Shown here one piece after another: positions 1 through 7,817 of a DNA stretch of 15,602 nt (position 1 is the first letter of the stretch; every line of letters starts with the position of its first letter). The translations under genes and the position numbers were made by a program. The DNA is from CAZABG01 sp964483465 (lineage in GTDB: Bacteria > Chlamydiota > Chlamydiia > Chlamydiales > Parachlamydiaceae). The notes below the pieces were generated by a model, which worked only from the letters and a program-made list of their open reading frames with translations, was not told the origin of the DNA and made no database searches. The stretch lies in the NCBI GenBank assembly GCA_964483465.1, contig CAZABG010000058.1, positions 1-15,602 of the forward strand, in the 5' to 3' direction.

Positions 1-923
1 AGAATAATGAGGAAAATCGACTTGCTTTGCGTAATAGCAACGACTAGCAGCAGCATGAAAAAAGTAGGCATCCCTTCCCACACTTCAAGTAAACGGGAAA
101 CAACCACATCAGTTTTTCCGGCGAAGTAGCCTGCGAAAGCGCCGATAGGGATGGAGATGACGAGAGAAATAAGCGTTGAAAGGATCCCTACGGTAAGGGA
201 AATACGGATGCCGTAAATGAGCGCGGAAATAAGATCTTTATGATTCACACGGGTAAGCTGCCACCAGGGAAGCTGCCGATTCATTTTCTCATCGCCGCCC
301 GCATCTTCTTCCCAATGAAATGAACGGAGGAGCGGGAAAAGAACAAAGGTGAGTTTGCTTTTTTCTTGATCGATAAAATCGTCATGCTCTTTTAGCGATA
401 GGGGATCTTTTTCTAGCACTTCGCGATGAATACGGTAAGGAGTGTAGATATCCCCTTGTTTGATATAAGAGTTAACCTGGTCGTGGTGTTGTTTAAGGCG
501 AATTTCCTCAAGAAGAAGATCGAGCTTGCCTTGGGTATTTAAGCGGGATAGTTCGCTATTAAAATTCATGGATGCATTTTTATTTCGAATTAACGCGTCG
601 TCCGTATTGGGATTTTTAATCGGGAAAAAGAGGAGAAAGAGAAAAAGGGCGAGCTGCAGAACAAGTCCCGCATATAAAAAAGCTTTTCTCCAAAAACCAA
701 GAAGCATTATCGGAAAAGTAAACATAAGGATATTGAAGAAAAGGTCGATCGATTTTGTGTAATAGCCTTGATAAAAGAGAAAGCGAAAGAGCGGGAAGTA
801 GAGCTCTTTGTCGTATAAAGCGATAATGGCTTTGCCAGATGTTAGAAAGGGTGCGTAAAGTCCTACTAGAAAATAGAGAATGATTACCAGGAAGGCAAGT
901 TTTCCGATCAAGTGTTTAGTCAT
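1..923 (-). CDS. oppC: Peptide ABC transporter permease OppC, 3' part cut by the window edge
   Basis: The second membrane-spanning subunit of an Opp/Dpp-type peptide importer in the inner membrane. The first 307 residues are visible. They begin MTKHLIGKLAFLVIILYFLV, with one membrane helix near residues 8-25 and two more hydrophobic stretches near 56-75 and 82-97. A hydrophilic region of about 130 residues follows. The recognisable permease domain starts only around residue 230 (RISLTVGILSTLISV, then GAFAGYFAGKTD and EVWEGMPTFFMLLLVVA), so the full protein should be near 500 residues against about 300 for usual OppC. The ATG at 923 overlaps the end of oppB by 8 bases, indicating translational coupling. 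The assignment rests on the OppC-like GYFAGK...MPTFF segment and on gene order after oppA and oppB. The EAA loop and C-terminus lie outside the window. Confidence 0.88.
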   Translation of the reverse strand, partial: MTKHLIGKLAFLVIILYFLVGLYAPFLTSGKAIIALYDKELYFPLFRFLFYQGYYTKSIDLFFNILMFTFPIMLLGFWRKAFLYAGLVLQLALFLFLLFFPIKNPNTDDALIRNKNASMNFNSELSRLNTQGKLDLLLEEIRLKQHHDQVNSYIKQGDIYTPYRIHREVLEKDPLSLKEHDDFIDQEKSKLTFVLFPLLRSFHWEEDAGGDEKMNRQLPWWQLTRVNHKDLISALIYGIRISLTVGILSTLISLVISIPIGAFAGYFAGKTDVVVSRLLEVWEGMPTFFMLLLVVAITQSKSIFLII

Positions 924-2343
924 AAAGGGTCACCCGCGGGTCAAGGAACATGTAAGCAAGATCGCTTAAGAGGTATCCTAGAAGGGTTAAGAAGGAGCCG
1001 GCTAAAGCGGAAAACATAACGACGTTGTAATCTCGGTTTAAAATAGCGTCATAAAAAAACTTTCCGAACCCATCGATTTCAAAAAGGGTTTCAACAATAA
1101 GAGAGCCTCCAAGAACGACGCCGAGCGATCCGGCAATGGAAGTAATTAAGGTGATCGCGCTATTTCTTCCAACGTGTTTGATCATCACTTGCGAATTAGA
1201 GCATCCTTTGACAATAGCCGTTTTTACAAAATCTTTTCTCATTACTTCCAAAACAGCGGTTCGGCTAAGGCGCGACTGGGCGGCAAGGGTTCCGTAGAGA
1301 ATGGCGATCATGGGTAAAATAACGTGCTTAGCAATATCTAAAAGCCTTTCATAACTGTTCATCTTTAAATAGATATTATCAGGACTTGAAAATCCGCTAA
1401 TCGGAATCGGGGTTGAGGTAAAGGGGAAATTGTGATGAAGAGCAACTTTTTCAATGAGCCAAGGGGCGACAACGAATATGGGGATCGCATAGAGTATTAA
1501 GAAAAATAGGTTTAATCCTCTATCAAGAAGGGTATCTTGATAATACGCCATTAATACGCCTAAGAAAAAGGATAAGACAAACGTGATGACCATAGGGATT
1601 AAGGAAAGCGTAAGAGAATACTTCATTCTTTTTACCACTTCGGTAATGACTTTCTTGTTGGGATCGTTACGCATGACGCCGAAGTCAAGAGTTAGAACTC
1701 TCTTAAGATAGCCCATAAACCGGGTGTCAAAAAAGAAAATGGAAGCTTTCTCTTTAAAAGTGGGTTCAAACTGATAGAAATTCTTGTTTTGTTCGTACCA
1801 GGCTTTAAATTCAGCGGTAGTTGACAGCTGAGAAATTTCACGATTATCTTCTTCTAACTTCTTGTTGTAGTCCTTTTCTTCCTTGGTAAGCCCATATCCG
1901 GGTATGGGCAGCCTGAAGGCTCCTCTTATAAAATACTTTTTAGCGATGGGGCCAACTTGCGGATCGTCCATTAATTTTAGCAATAGGGGCATAACAAAAC
2001 GCGCCTCGTCACCTACGCGTATGCGAAGCGCATCATAGTCTTTTGCGGGCATTGTTTTTCTATCGAATGTGAGCTGGGAAAGCTGTTTTTTGATGTCCTC
2101 TTCAGATAGATTTGGCCAGGTGTTAAATAAAATGGGTTTTGTAAGGCCAAAAAATTCCCTAAACTGCAAGTAGCGGTCCTCGCCGGTCGTAACAGTCGAT
2201 TGTTTATCGCGCCTCGTGGCATCCATATCCGATACGGTGGTAGGATCGCCTGGCGCAAGGTTGACGATGACAAAGTTGATAAGAATAATAAAAAATAAGG
2301 TGATAGGTAATAGAAGAAGCCTTTTTAACAAATAGCGGATCAT
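916..2343 (-). CDS. oppB: Peptide ABC transporter permease OppB with large extracytoplasmic insertion
   Basis: First permease subunit of the Opp peptide importer, 475 residues against roughly 300-340 in typical family members. Helix 1 is at residues 8-28 and is followed by the family's NLAPGDP. The conserved FFGLTKPI segment (64-71) is separated from its usual continuation GYLKRVLTLDFG (211-222) by about 135 extra, mostly charged and helical residues. The core then follows: helices near 243-266, 277-298 and 340-358, the cytoplasmic EAA loop that contacts the ATPase (KTAIVKGCSNSQVMIKHVGRN, 374-394), GGSLIVETLFEIDGFGKFF, and the C-terminal FLDPRV. The ATG overlaps the oppA stop as ATGA, so translation is coupled. 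No oppD or oppF ATPase is visible; they may lie beyond the left edge after oppC. The family call is secure; the substrate (peptides) is inferred. Confidence 0.93.
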   Translation of the reverse strand: MIRYLLKRLLLLPITLFFIILINFVIVNLAPGDPTTVSDMDATRRDKQSTVTTGEDRYLQFREFFGLTKPILFNTWPNLSEEDIKKQLSQLTFDRKTMPAKDYDALRIRVGDEARFVMPLLLKLMDDPQVGPIAKKYFIRGAFRLPIPGYGLTKEEKDYNKKLEEDNREISQLSTTAEFKAWYEQNKNFYQFEPTFKEKASIFFFDTRFMGYLKRVLTLDFGVMRNDPNKKVITEVVKRMKYSLTLSLIPMVITFVLSFFLGVLMAYYQDTLLDRGLNLFFLILYAIPIFVVAPWLIEKVALHHNFPFTSTPIPISGFSSPDNIYLKMNSYERLLDIAKHVILPMIAILYGTLAAQSRLSRTAVLEVMRKDFVKTAIVKGCSNSQVMIKHVGRNSAITLITSIAGSLGVVLGGSLIVETLFEIDGFGKFFYDAILNRDYNVVMFSALAGSFLTLLGYLLSDLAYMFLDPRVTLYD

Positions 2344-4310
2344 TTCTCAATCCAGCTTACGCTCATATCAGGTTCGCCTATATTTGCTCCCGGAATCTCT
2401 TCATTCGGTAAAAACACGTTCTTCAGATAGGAGCGGTAGAGAAGCCTTTCTTTTGGAGTGTATAGGAAGGTGTAGGGCTGCTGTTCATGTAATATTTCGT
2501 CAAATCTGTGGTACAGTTTAATTCTGGCTTCGCTATTTGTTTCAAATTCGAGGCGGTCGATAATTTCATCCGCTTCGCTGTTACGGAATCCGATCGCATT
2601 CGATGAGCCTTTTAAATCGGCTTGAGAAGAGTGCCAGAGCTGCCTTGGATCTTCCGGAGGAGATCCTAATGCCCATGCCATCATAAGCGCATCAAAATCT
2701 TTATCTTCAAACTGCTTCGATATATCTGCAAGATCAAGCCCGTTAAGCGCCACCTCGATTCCGATTTCTTTTAAAGCCGTTTGAACATATTCTGCAATTG
2801 CTTTTGTCGTCTGATTTTTCACAAAATAGTTTAGAGAAAATTTAAAGGGCTTTCCGTCCTTGTCAATAATTCCATCCCTATCTGTATCGGTCCATCCTTG
2901 TTCGGCAAGGATCTTTTTTGCCTGGATGGGATCAAAGGGCCACGGTTGGATGTTGGGATTATTGCTGGGAGAAAATATATAGAATGTTCCGTGGATAGGA
3001 ATGCCGAGACCATTTAAAGATTGTCGAATGATCCTGTCGCGATCGATCGCCATGGTTAAAGCGCGACGCACCATTTTATTTTTAAATAAGTCGCGGCTTT
3101 GGTTCCATCCAATGTAGGCGTACGCGCGAGTAACATACTCTAGCTGCTTAATAGGATAAGGCTGTTCAGCGTAGGGTGTAGAAGAAAGAAAATTTTCAAG
3201 TTCATAGATTTGCTCAGGTCTCAAAATATAAGTATCAAGAGAGCCTTCTTTAAAGCTTTGCCAGATAGTATCGGATGAATTTCTAAAAACCGTATTAGAG
3301 CCGTCCACTAGAACTTCAAGCGGAAAATAATGTTCAGGATTTCGTTTAAACTGAATTCCTCTCTCTGTCATTCCATCAAAATAATACCCTCCGCAGCTGA
3401 CGATGACATTTTTTGCCCAGTGTTTGGAAAAATTTAGGGCCCACAATGAACTTGTCCTGTAGGTGTCCTCTTTTTCATCTTCAATAATTTTTGAGCCATC
3501 GGGAAAGTATTGATAAACATGGCGTGGAAGGGGTCTAAGCGATCCTGTAAGTTCTTTTGCCACATATTTTGGAGTTTTCCAGCGTACGATAAAGTGAAGA
3601 TCGTCTATGACTTCAATTTCTTTGATATCATCAAGGTAATTACGCATAGCCACAGCGCCTGCCTCTGAAACATATTTATTCATGAGGGCTTCCCAATAGA
3701 ACTTAAAATCGTGGGCGGTGACTTTATGTTTTTCAAAAAAGGTGGGAGCGAGTTTTATTCCGCTTTCGAACCACGACTCGGATAGAGGCTGCCAGTAGAC
3801 ATTATCGCGCAAAGTGACATGATATTCAGGGATATCTCCCGTAACAGTCATTTCGATTGCCATATCGGGAACCATTTTTTCAAAAAATCCAAAGGCATTT
3901 CTAGAGACTGCGGGAACGCATAATCCATACCATTGGCTGACTTGAAACCAGTTCGTGAAAGGGTGAAGAGAGTCGGGCTTGCCGATCGTAGCTCCTTCTT
4001 TTATTCCATGTGCTTTAAAATCCTGAGGTAATTTTTGCGGAAGGATTTTGTCGTAATAGGGGTCATCTCCAAGGAGATTGTCCTTATTTTTTTCCATTAC
4101 AACCATTTTGGGCACAAACTTAGCATTCGCGTCTGTCTTAGAAACGGGAGGGGGAGCCGCGACTTTTCTTTCCAAAGAATCGAGTCTTGTCTTTATTTCG
4201 TTTAAACTATTTTCTACGAGTAATGACGACCAATAAAGTAGCCCTAGAATAACGCAGAGAGCAATAATTAGAATCAGACGCATAATGGAATGATTGGACT
4301 GTTTAGACAT
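2340..4310 (-). CDS. oppA: Oligopeptide-binding protein OppA, apparently membrane-anchored
   Basis: Extracytoplasmic solute-binding protein (SBP_bac_5 family) that captures peptides and delivers them to OppB/OppC. It has 656 residues, on the long side for the family. The N-terminus has one hydrophobic helix (residues 11-31). Its only cysteine context is IALC, which lacks the small residue expected before a lipobox cysteine, so an uncleaved membrane anchor is more likely than a lipoprotein. A short heptad-like stretch (33-50) and a proline-rich linker follow. The SBP core includes AHDFKFYWEALM (199-210) and the hallmark RRALTMAIDRDRIIRQSLNG (415-434). A DTDRDGIIDKDG loop (475-486) resembles the Ca-type loops common in this family. 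The ATG at 4310 has no clear Shine-Dalgarno. It is first in the run oppA-oppB-oppC and is separated from the upstream SafE-like gene by 92 bp, which probably holds its own promoter. Confidence 0.92.
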   Translation of the reverse strand: MSKQSNHSIMRLILIIALCVILGLLYWSSLLVENSLNEIKTRLDSLERKVAAPPPVSKTDANAKFVPKMVVMEKNKDNLLGDDPYYDKILPQKLPQDFKAHGIKEGATIGKPDSLHPFTNWFQVSQWYGLCVPAVSRNAFGFFEKMVPDMAIEMTVTGDIPEYHVTLRDNVYWQPLSESWFESGIKLAPTFFEKHKVTAHDFKFYWEALMNKYVSEAGAVAMRNYLDDIKEIEVIDDLHFIVRWKTPKYVAKELTGSLRPLPRHVYQYFPDGSKIIEDEKEDTYRTSSLWALNFSKHWAKNVIVSCGGYYFDGMTERGIQFKRNPEHYFPLEVLVDGSNTVFRNSSDTIWQSFKEGSLDTYILRPEQIYELENFLSSTPYAEQPYPIKQLEYVTRAYAYIGWNQSRDLFKNKMVRRALTMAIDRDRIIRQSLNGLGIPIHGTFYIFSPSNNPNIQPWPFDPIQAKKILAEQGWTDTDRDGIIDKDGKPFKFSLNYFVKNQTTKAIAEYVQTALKEIGIEVALNGLDLADISKQFEDKDFDALMMAWALGSPPEDPRQLWHSSQADLKGSSNAIGFRNSEADEIIDRLEFETNSEARIKLYHRFDEILHEQQPYTFLYTPKERLLYRSYLKNVFLPNEEIPGANIGEPDMSVSWIEK

Positions 4311-4402
4311 GCCGTTAGATTACTGCGACTTGGACTTATGGGGCAAGGAGTTCTCCTTATAATTTTTTTGAGAAAGCTCCATCGCCGGTATCCTAAAAAA
4401 AA
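4311..4402 (-). promoter_or_regulatory. Intergenic upstream of oppA with palindrome and candidate -10 element
   Basis: This 92-bp gap separates the end of the SafE-like gene from the oppA start. It contains a 14-bp near-perfect palindrome, aaggagttctcctt (4345-4358, 6-bp arms). On the minus strand this is directly preceded by TATAAG, five of six bases of a -10 consensus, but no good -35 lies at the right distance. The palindrome could be an operator or a small hairpin in the leader. On the plus strand it is followed by a T-run, but no plus-strand gene ends here, so a terminator reading is less natural. Promoter activity is inferred. Confidence 0.25.
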
Positions 4403-5038
4403 TTAAAATAGAGCGATATGAAATCTTTCGGACAAGGTTAGATGTTCTATGTATCCAAGTTCCGCAAAACCTCTAAGGATGCTAATCGCTCCAATAGCAA
4501 ACGAGGTTGTGAATGCGATTGCTTTCGCGATTTTTTCGCTTCTTGGAAGCAAGCGTTTGATTTTCATTGCAAGAGCAAGGGAAGGAGATGTGAGAAGGGC
4601 AAATAAAAAGCCATTTAGGCTTCCTATCCAAAAGGAGCCGCTCAAGGCAAGCGCCGCAAAAACAATTAGAGTTTGGCCGCAGGGAAGAAAAAGAGTTAAC
4701 GCGCCAAATAAAAAGACCGATAGAGGCGTATCGCGCATGATAAGAGAGATAAAATTAGGTGTACGCCATTTAAAATGAATGGGATAGATCTGATTAAATG
4801 CTAAAATGATCAAAATAAGCCCAATAATAATAGATAGCGTTGCAAATCCGCCGAAACTCGCTAAAAAACCAAGGGCTCCGGATATTCCACCAGCTAATGT
4901 ATATGAGCAAATACGCCCTAAAAGGTAATAATACTTAAACCGGTGAAGACTAAGGGTATGCACCAAAGGACCGCACATGCCAAGGCAATGCAAATTTCCG
5001 GTAACATAAAGAGGTAAAAGGCTGAGAGTCAGGCTCAT
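4403..5038 (-). CDS. SafE/DsbD-like membrane protein (cytochrome c biogenesis transmembrane-region family)
   Basis: A 211-residue polytopic inner-membrane protein of the TauE/SafE or DsbD_2 type. Diagnostic features are the N-terminal GNLHCLGMCGP (residues 14-24; Cys18 and Cys22 form a CxxxC pair), LLGRICSYTLAGG (39-51) and the second half-repeat motif LFLPCG (116-121, Cys120). About six hydrophobic helices are visible. Family members with this cysteine pattern act in thiol/electron transfer or heavy-metal handling, and often sit with cytochrome oxidase or copper-maturation genes. 'Sulfite exporter', a frequent automatic label, is not supported by anything here. Its ATG overlaps the stop of a 45-residue membrane protein (ATGA), so the two are probably translated together. 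The family is clear; the substrate is not. Confidence 0.8.
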   Translation of the reverse strand: MSLTLSLLPLYVTGNLHCLGMCGPLVHTLSLHRFKYYYLLGRICSYTLAGGISGALGFLASFGGFATLSIIIGLILIILAFNQIYPIHFKWRTPNFISLIMRDTPLSVFLFGALTLFLPCGQTLIVFAALALSGSFWIGSLNGFLFALLTSPSLALAMKIKRLLPRSEKIAKAIAFTTSFAIGAISILRGFAELGYIEHLTLSERFHIALF

Positions 5039-5172
5039 GGCTTTCTTAATATATCAATTTTGGATAAGTCTAGCCGAAGGCTCCCGGAACTGCGGTTATA
5101 GGCCGTAAATGTCACCCAAATCATCGTAGAAAAGAATAAAACAAGAGTAAATCCGCACAGCCATTTGAACAT
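5035..5172 (-). CDS. Small single-helix membrane protein translationally coupled to SafE-like gene
   Basis: A 45-residue ORF starting MFKWLCGFTLVLFFSTMIWV, with one strong membrane helix (about residues 4-24) and a short polar tail ending LRKP. It is supported by its stop codon, which overlaps the start of the SafE-like gene as ATGA, by its typical small inner-membrane protein composition, and by its position filling almost all of the gap between two genes. No Shine-Dalgarno is evident. The context recalls the very small proteins (FixH- or CcoS-like) that accompany SafE proteins in cbb3 oxidase assembly clusters, but I see no sequence motif proving either. The function is unknown. It could help assemble or stabilise the SafE-like protein. 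Confidence 0.6.
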   Translation of the reverse strand: MFKWLCGFTLVLFFSTMIWVTFTAYNRSSGSLRLDLSKIDILRKP

Positions 5173-5225
5173 AATTTTTTTACGTCTATTTGTACATAAT
5201 CAGAAGTTTACGTACATTAAAAATT
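5173..5225. promoter_or_regulatory. 53-bp divergent control region between the small membrane gene and glgP
   Basis: Both divergent transcription units must start in or next to this short region. It holds an imperfect inverted repeat, TGTACAT (5191-5197) and ACGTACA (5210-5216), with 6 of 7 arm positions paired and a 12-bp spacer. It sits 9 bp before the preferred glgP start and could bind a dimeric regulator. A weak sigma-70-like pair for glgP, TTGTAC (5190) and TACATT (5213) with a 17-bp spacer, overlaps the repeat. If used, it would give an almost leaderless glgP transcript. All of this is inference from sequence pattern. Confidence 0.25.
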
Positions 5226-7790
5226 ATGGCGATTGATCCGGATATCGAGCTTAAAGCCGATATGCTCATGAAAAAAACGAAGCATTATCTGATTACGACA
5301 ATGGGTCGTACGTCGGATGAAGCTAATGGCGAAGAAATTTATCGCGCTCTTTCTTACGCGCTGCGTGAAGAGGTGATGATCAATTGGCTTGCAACGCTGC
5401 AAACCTATACTAAGTTTAATTCTCGCATATTGTTCTATCTTTCGATGGAATATCTGCCTGGGCGAATTTTCTCTAACAACATAACGAACTTGAATTCGGC
5501 CTTAGTTGTTGGCCTGACTTTACAGAAGCTTGGACGAAACTTATCTGAAATCATCGATAAAGAAAACGATCCAGGCCTAGGCAACGGAGGTCTTGGAAGA
5601 CTTGCATCGTGTTTCCTAGATTCTCTTGCGACGCTTAATCTGCCTGCGCGCGCTTATGGTCTTCGCTATCAATACGGTATTTTTGAGCAGCAGCTTTGGG
5701 ATGGCATGCAGATCGAGGCGCCTGATACTTGGCTTATTTCTGAAAACCCCTGGGAATTTCGGCGCGACTTAAGAAAGCTTGTCGTCAAATACTCAGGAAA
5801 AGTTACTTCGGTGAATAATATTCATAATGAAGAGGTGCAAAACTTATCCGATGCGGAAGAAGTTTGGGCTCTGCCTTACGATATCCCTATCGTTGGGTAT
5901 GCTAAAACCCCTGATTTTTCAGTAGCCACGCTTCGCCTTTGGACGACAAAGGAATCGCCTCGCAATTTCCAAATTCAAAGTTATAACGCCGGTCGTCTCG
6001 ATCAAGCGGCTGAAAACACTATTTTGACCGATGTCCTTTATCCAAGCGATCACCATGAAACAGGGAAAAGGATTCGCTTAAAGCAAGAGTTTTTACTCGT
6101 ATCGGCGTCCGTTCAAGATATCATCCGACATTACTTAACGAGCCATGATAATTTTCGTGAATTTGCAGATAAGGTTCGTATTCAAATTAACGACACTCAC
6201 CCTGCTCTTACCGTTGCTGAACTCATACGCCTATTGACGAAGCGATACGATATCCCCTGGAAAACAGCCTTAGACATAACGCAGCAGGTTCTTGGATACA
6301 CCAATCACACGATCTTAAGCGAAGCGCTTGAGCAGTGGGATTTAGGATTAATGAATTATCTTTTGCCTCGTCAGGCAAAAATCATTGAACGAATCAACCA
6401 GGATTTTTGTAACGATATAAGAAAAAAATACCCTGACGACGAAGAAAAAATCCGCCGCATGTCAATCATTGAAAAGGGCCGAGTCAGGATGGCAAATCTA
6501 TCCATCGTTGGCGCTCATAAAGTGAACGGAGTCGCGCAGCTGCATACGGATATATTAAAACAAACGGTCTTTAAAGATTTTGCCGAATATTATCCCGATA
6601 AATTTATAAATATTACGAACGGGGTTACGCAGCGTCGATGGCTTTTAGACGCGAATCCCGAACTTTCAGCTTTTATCACAAAAAAAATTGGCGACGGCTG
6701 GATCACAAATTATGATGAGATGAGTAAATTGAGTGCTTTTGCAAACGATGAAGATTCCCGCTTAGAAGTCATGCAAATTAAGCGGTCTAATAAATTCCGG
6801 CTTATGGAGTTTTTGCAAAAAGATAACCTCTTAAGAAATGCCAAAGGCGAACTCACGGATATATTTCCGTTAATTGATGTCGATTCTATCTTTGATGTGC
6901 AAACGAAGCGTATCCATGAATATAAGCGTCAATTGATGAATGCGATCAATATGATCATGATTTATCAGGATATGCTCGAAAATCCCCATTCACGCCATAA
7001 ACGTACGTCGATTGTTGGGGGGAAGGCGGCTGCGGGTTATGAAGCTGCAAAAGATATCATTCGCCTTATTTGCGCTATCGCAAGAAAAGTAAATAACGAT
7101 CCACACATCGGCCATCAATATAAAATCGTATATGTTGAAAACTATAACGTTTCAAAAGCGGAACTCATCATTCCCGGTGCAGATCTTTCTGAGCAAATAT
7201 CTACAGCGGGAACGGAAGCTTCAGGAACAGGTAACATGAAGTTTGCCATGAATGGTGCTCTCACTATTGGCACAGACGATGGCGCGAATATTGAAATGCG
7301 GCAGATGGTAGGCGATCAATGGTGGCCTTTTAAATTTGGAGCATCCTCTCAAGAAATTAGCCAATTGCGCGACAGCAACGCCTACTCTCCTCAATCCATT
7401 TATGAATCTAACGAAAAAATCCGCAAAGCGCTAGATACTCTAAAAGACCGTACTTTTGCTATTAATGATACGGAGCATCAGATCTTTTCCGATATTTTGC
7501 ATCGCCTCTTAGAAGGTCATTACGGTTCTCCTCCCGATAGGTATTTTATCTTGCATGATCTTCAGGGCTATTATGACACGCAGCTAAAAGTCGAGCTGCT
7601 CTATGAAAATACTGAGGAATGGGCAAAATATGTCATTATGAATATGGCAGGAACGCGCTTTTCATCGGATACCTCTGTTCTTCGTTATTCTGAATTAGTC
7701 TGGGGCCTTACTAAAACCCCTCCCAATTCCAAAATTCTCGAAAAAATCCGCTACGAATATAGCTTAGTCGATCAATGTAGAATATTTTGA
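5226..7790 (+). CDS. glgP: Glycogen/starch phosphorylase GlgP
   Basis: A PLP-dependent alpha-glucan phosphorylase that releases glucose-1-phosphate from the non-reducing ends of glycogen using orthophosphate. From the ATG at 5226 it has 854 residues, in the family's range (about 800-850). Hallmarks include YLSMEYLPGR (71-80), the DPGLGNGGLGRLASCFLDSL block (115-134), IQINDTHPAL, KRIHEYKRQ (561-569) and the cofactor motif EASGTGNMKFAMNG, whose Lys672 should bind PLP. An in-frame TTG at 5190 would add 12 residues. The ATG is preferred because the extension (YIIRSLRTL...) lies in the presumed promoter and alignable sequence starts later. It stands alone on the plus strand, with no other glg gene in the window. 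The gene ends 27 bp from the convergent unknown gene, and no clear terminator lies between them. Confidence 0.96.
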   Translation: MAIDPDIELKADMLMKKTKHYLITTMGRTSDEANGEEIYRALSYALREEVMINWLATLQTYTKFNSRILFYLSMEYLPGRIFSNNITNLNSALVVGLTLQKLGRNLSEIIDKENDPGLGNGGLGRLASCFLDSLATLNLPARAYGLRYQYGIFEQQLWDGMQIEAPDTWLISENPWEFRRDLRKLVVKYSGKVTSVNNIHNEEVQNLSDAEEVWALPYDIPIVGYAKTPDFSVATLRLWTTKESPRNFQIQSYNAGRLDQAAENTILTDVLYPSDHHETGKRIRLKQEFLLVSASVQDIIRHYLTSHDNFREFADKVRIQINDTHPALTVAELIRLLTKRYDIPWKTALDITQQVLGYTNHTILSEALEQWDLGLMNYLLPRQAKIIERINQDFCNDIRKKYPDDEEKIRRMSIIEKGRVRMANLSIVGAHKVNGVAQLHTDILKQTVFKDFAEYYPDKFINITNGVTQRRWLLDANPELSAFITKKIGDGWITNYDEMSKLSAFANDEDSRLEVMQIKRSNKFRLMEFLQKDNLLRNAKGELTDIFPLIDVDSIFDVQTKRIHEYKRQLMNAINMIMIYQDMLENPHSRHKRTSIVGGKAAAGYEAAKDIIRLICAIARKVNNDPHIGHQYKIVYVENYNVSKAELIIPGADLSEQISTAGTEASGTGNMKFAMNGALTIGTDDGANIEMRQMVGDQWWPFKFGASSQEISQLRDSNAYSPQSIYESNEKIRKALDTLKDRTFAINDTEHQIFSDILHRLLEGHYGSPPDRYFILHDLQGYYDTQLKVELLYENTEEWAKYVIMNMAGTRFSSDTSVLRYSELVWGLTKTPPNSKILEKIRYEYSLVDQCRIF

Positions 7791-7817
7791 AGGATAGATA
7801 GGGGCTTTAATCAGTAG

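Noticed and set aside
526..762. Plus-strand ORF of 78 codons opposite oppC.
   Set aside because: The minus strand here encodes a clear OppC N-terminal region. The plus-strand product is Lys/Arg/Ser-rich with no recognisable feature, as expected of a shadow.
2850..2890. The DTDRDGIIDKDG loop in OppA as a special calcium-sensing EF-hand.
   Set aside because: Such Asp-rich loops are common at this place in peptide-binding proteins of the SBP_bac_5 family, so no separate regulatory role is implied.
4345..4370. Palindrome followed by a T-run as a plus-strand terminator.
   Set aside because: No plus-strand gene ends upstream of it, and the 6-bp stem is weak. It is kept only as a possible element of the oppA control region.
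5190..5225. A 12-residue N-terminal extension of GlgP from a TTG codon.
   Set aside because: The extension lies in the short divergent control region, has no ribosome binding site, and precedes the point where the protein aligns with the family. The ATG at 5226 is more natural.
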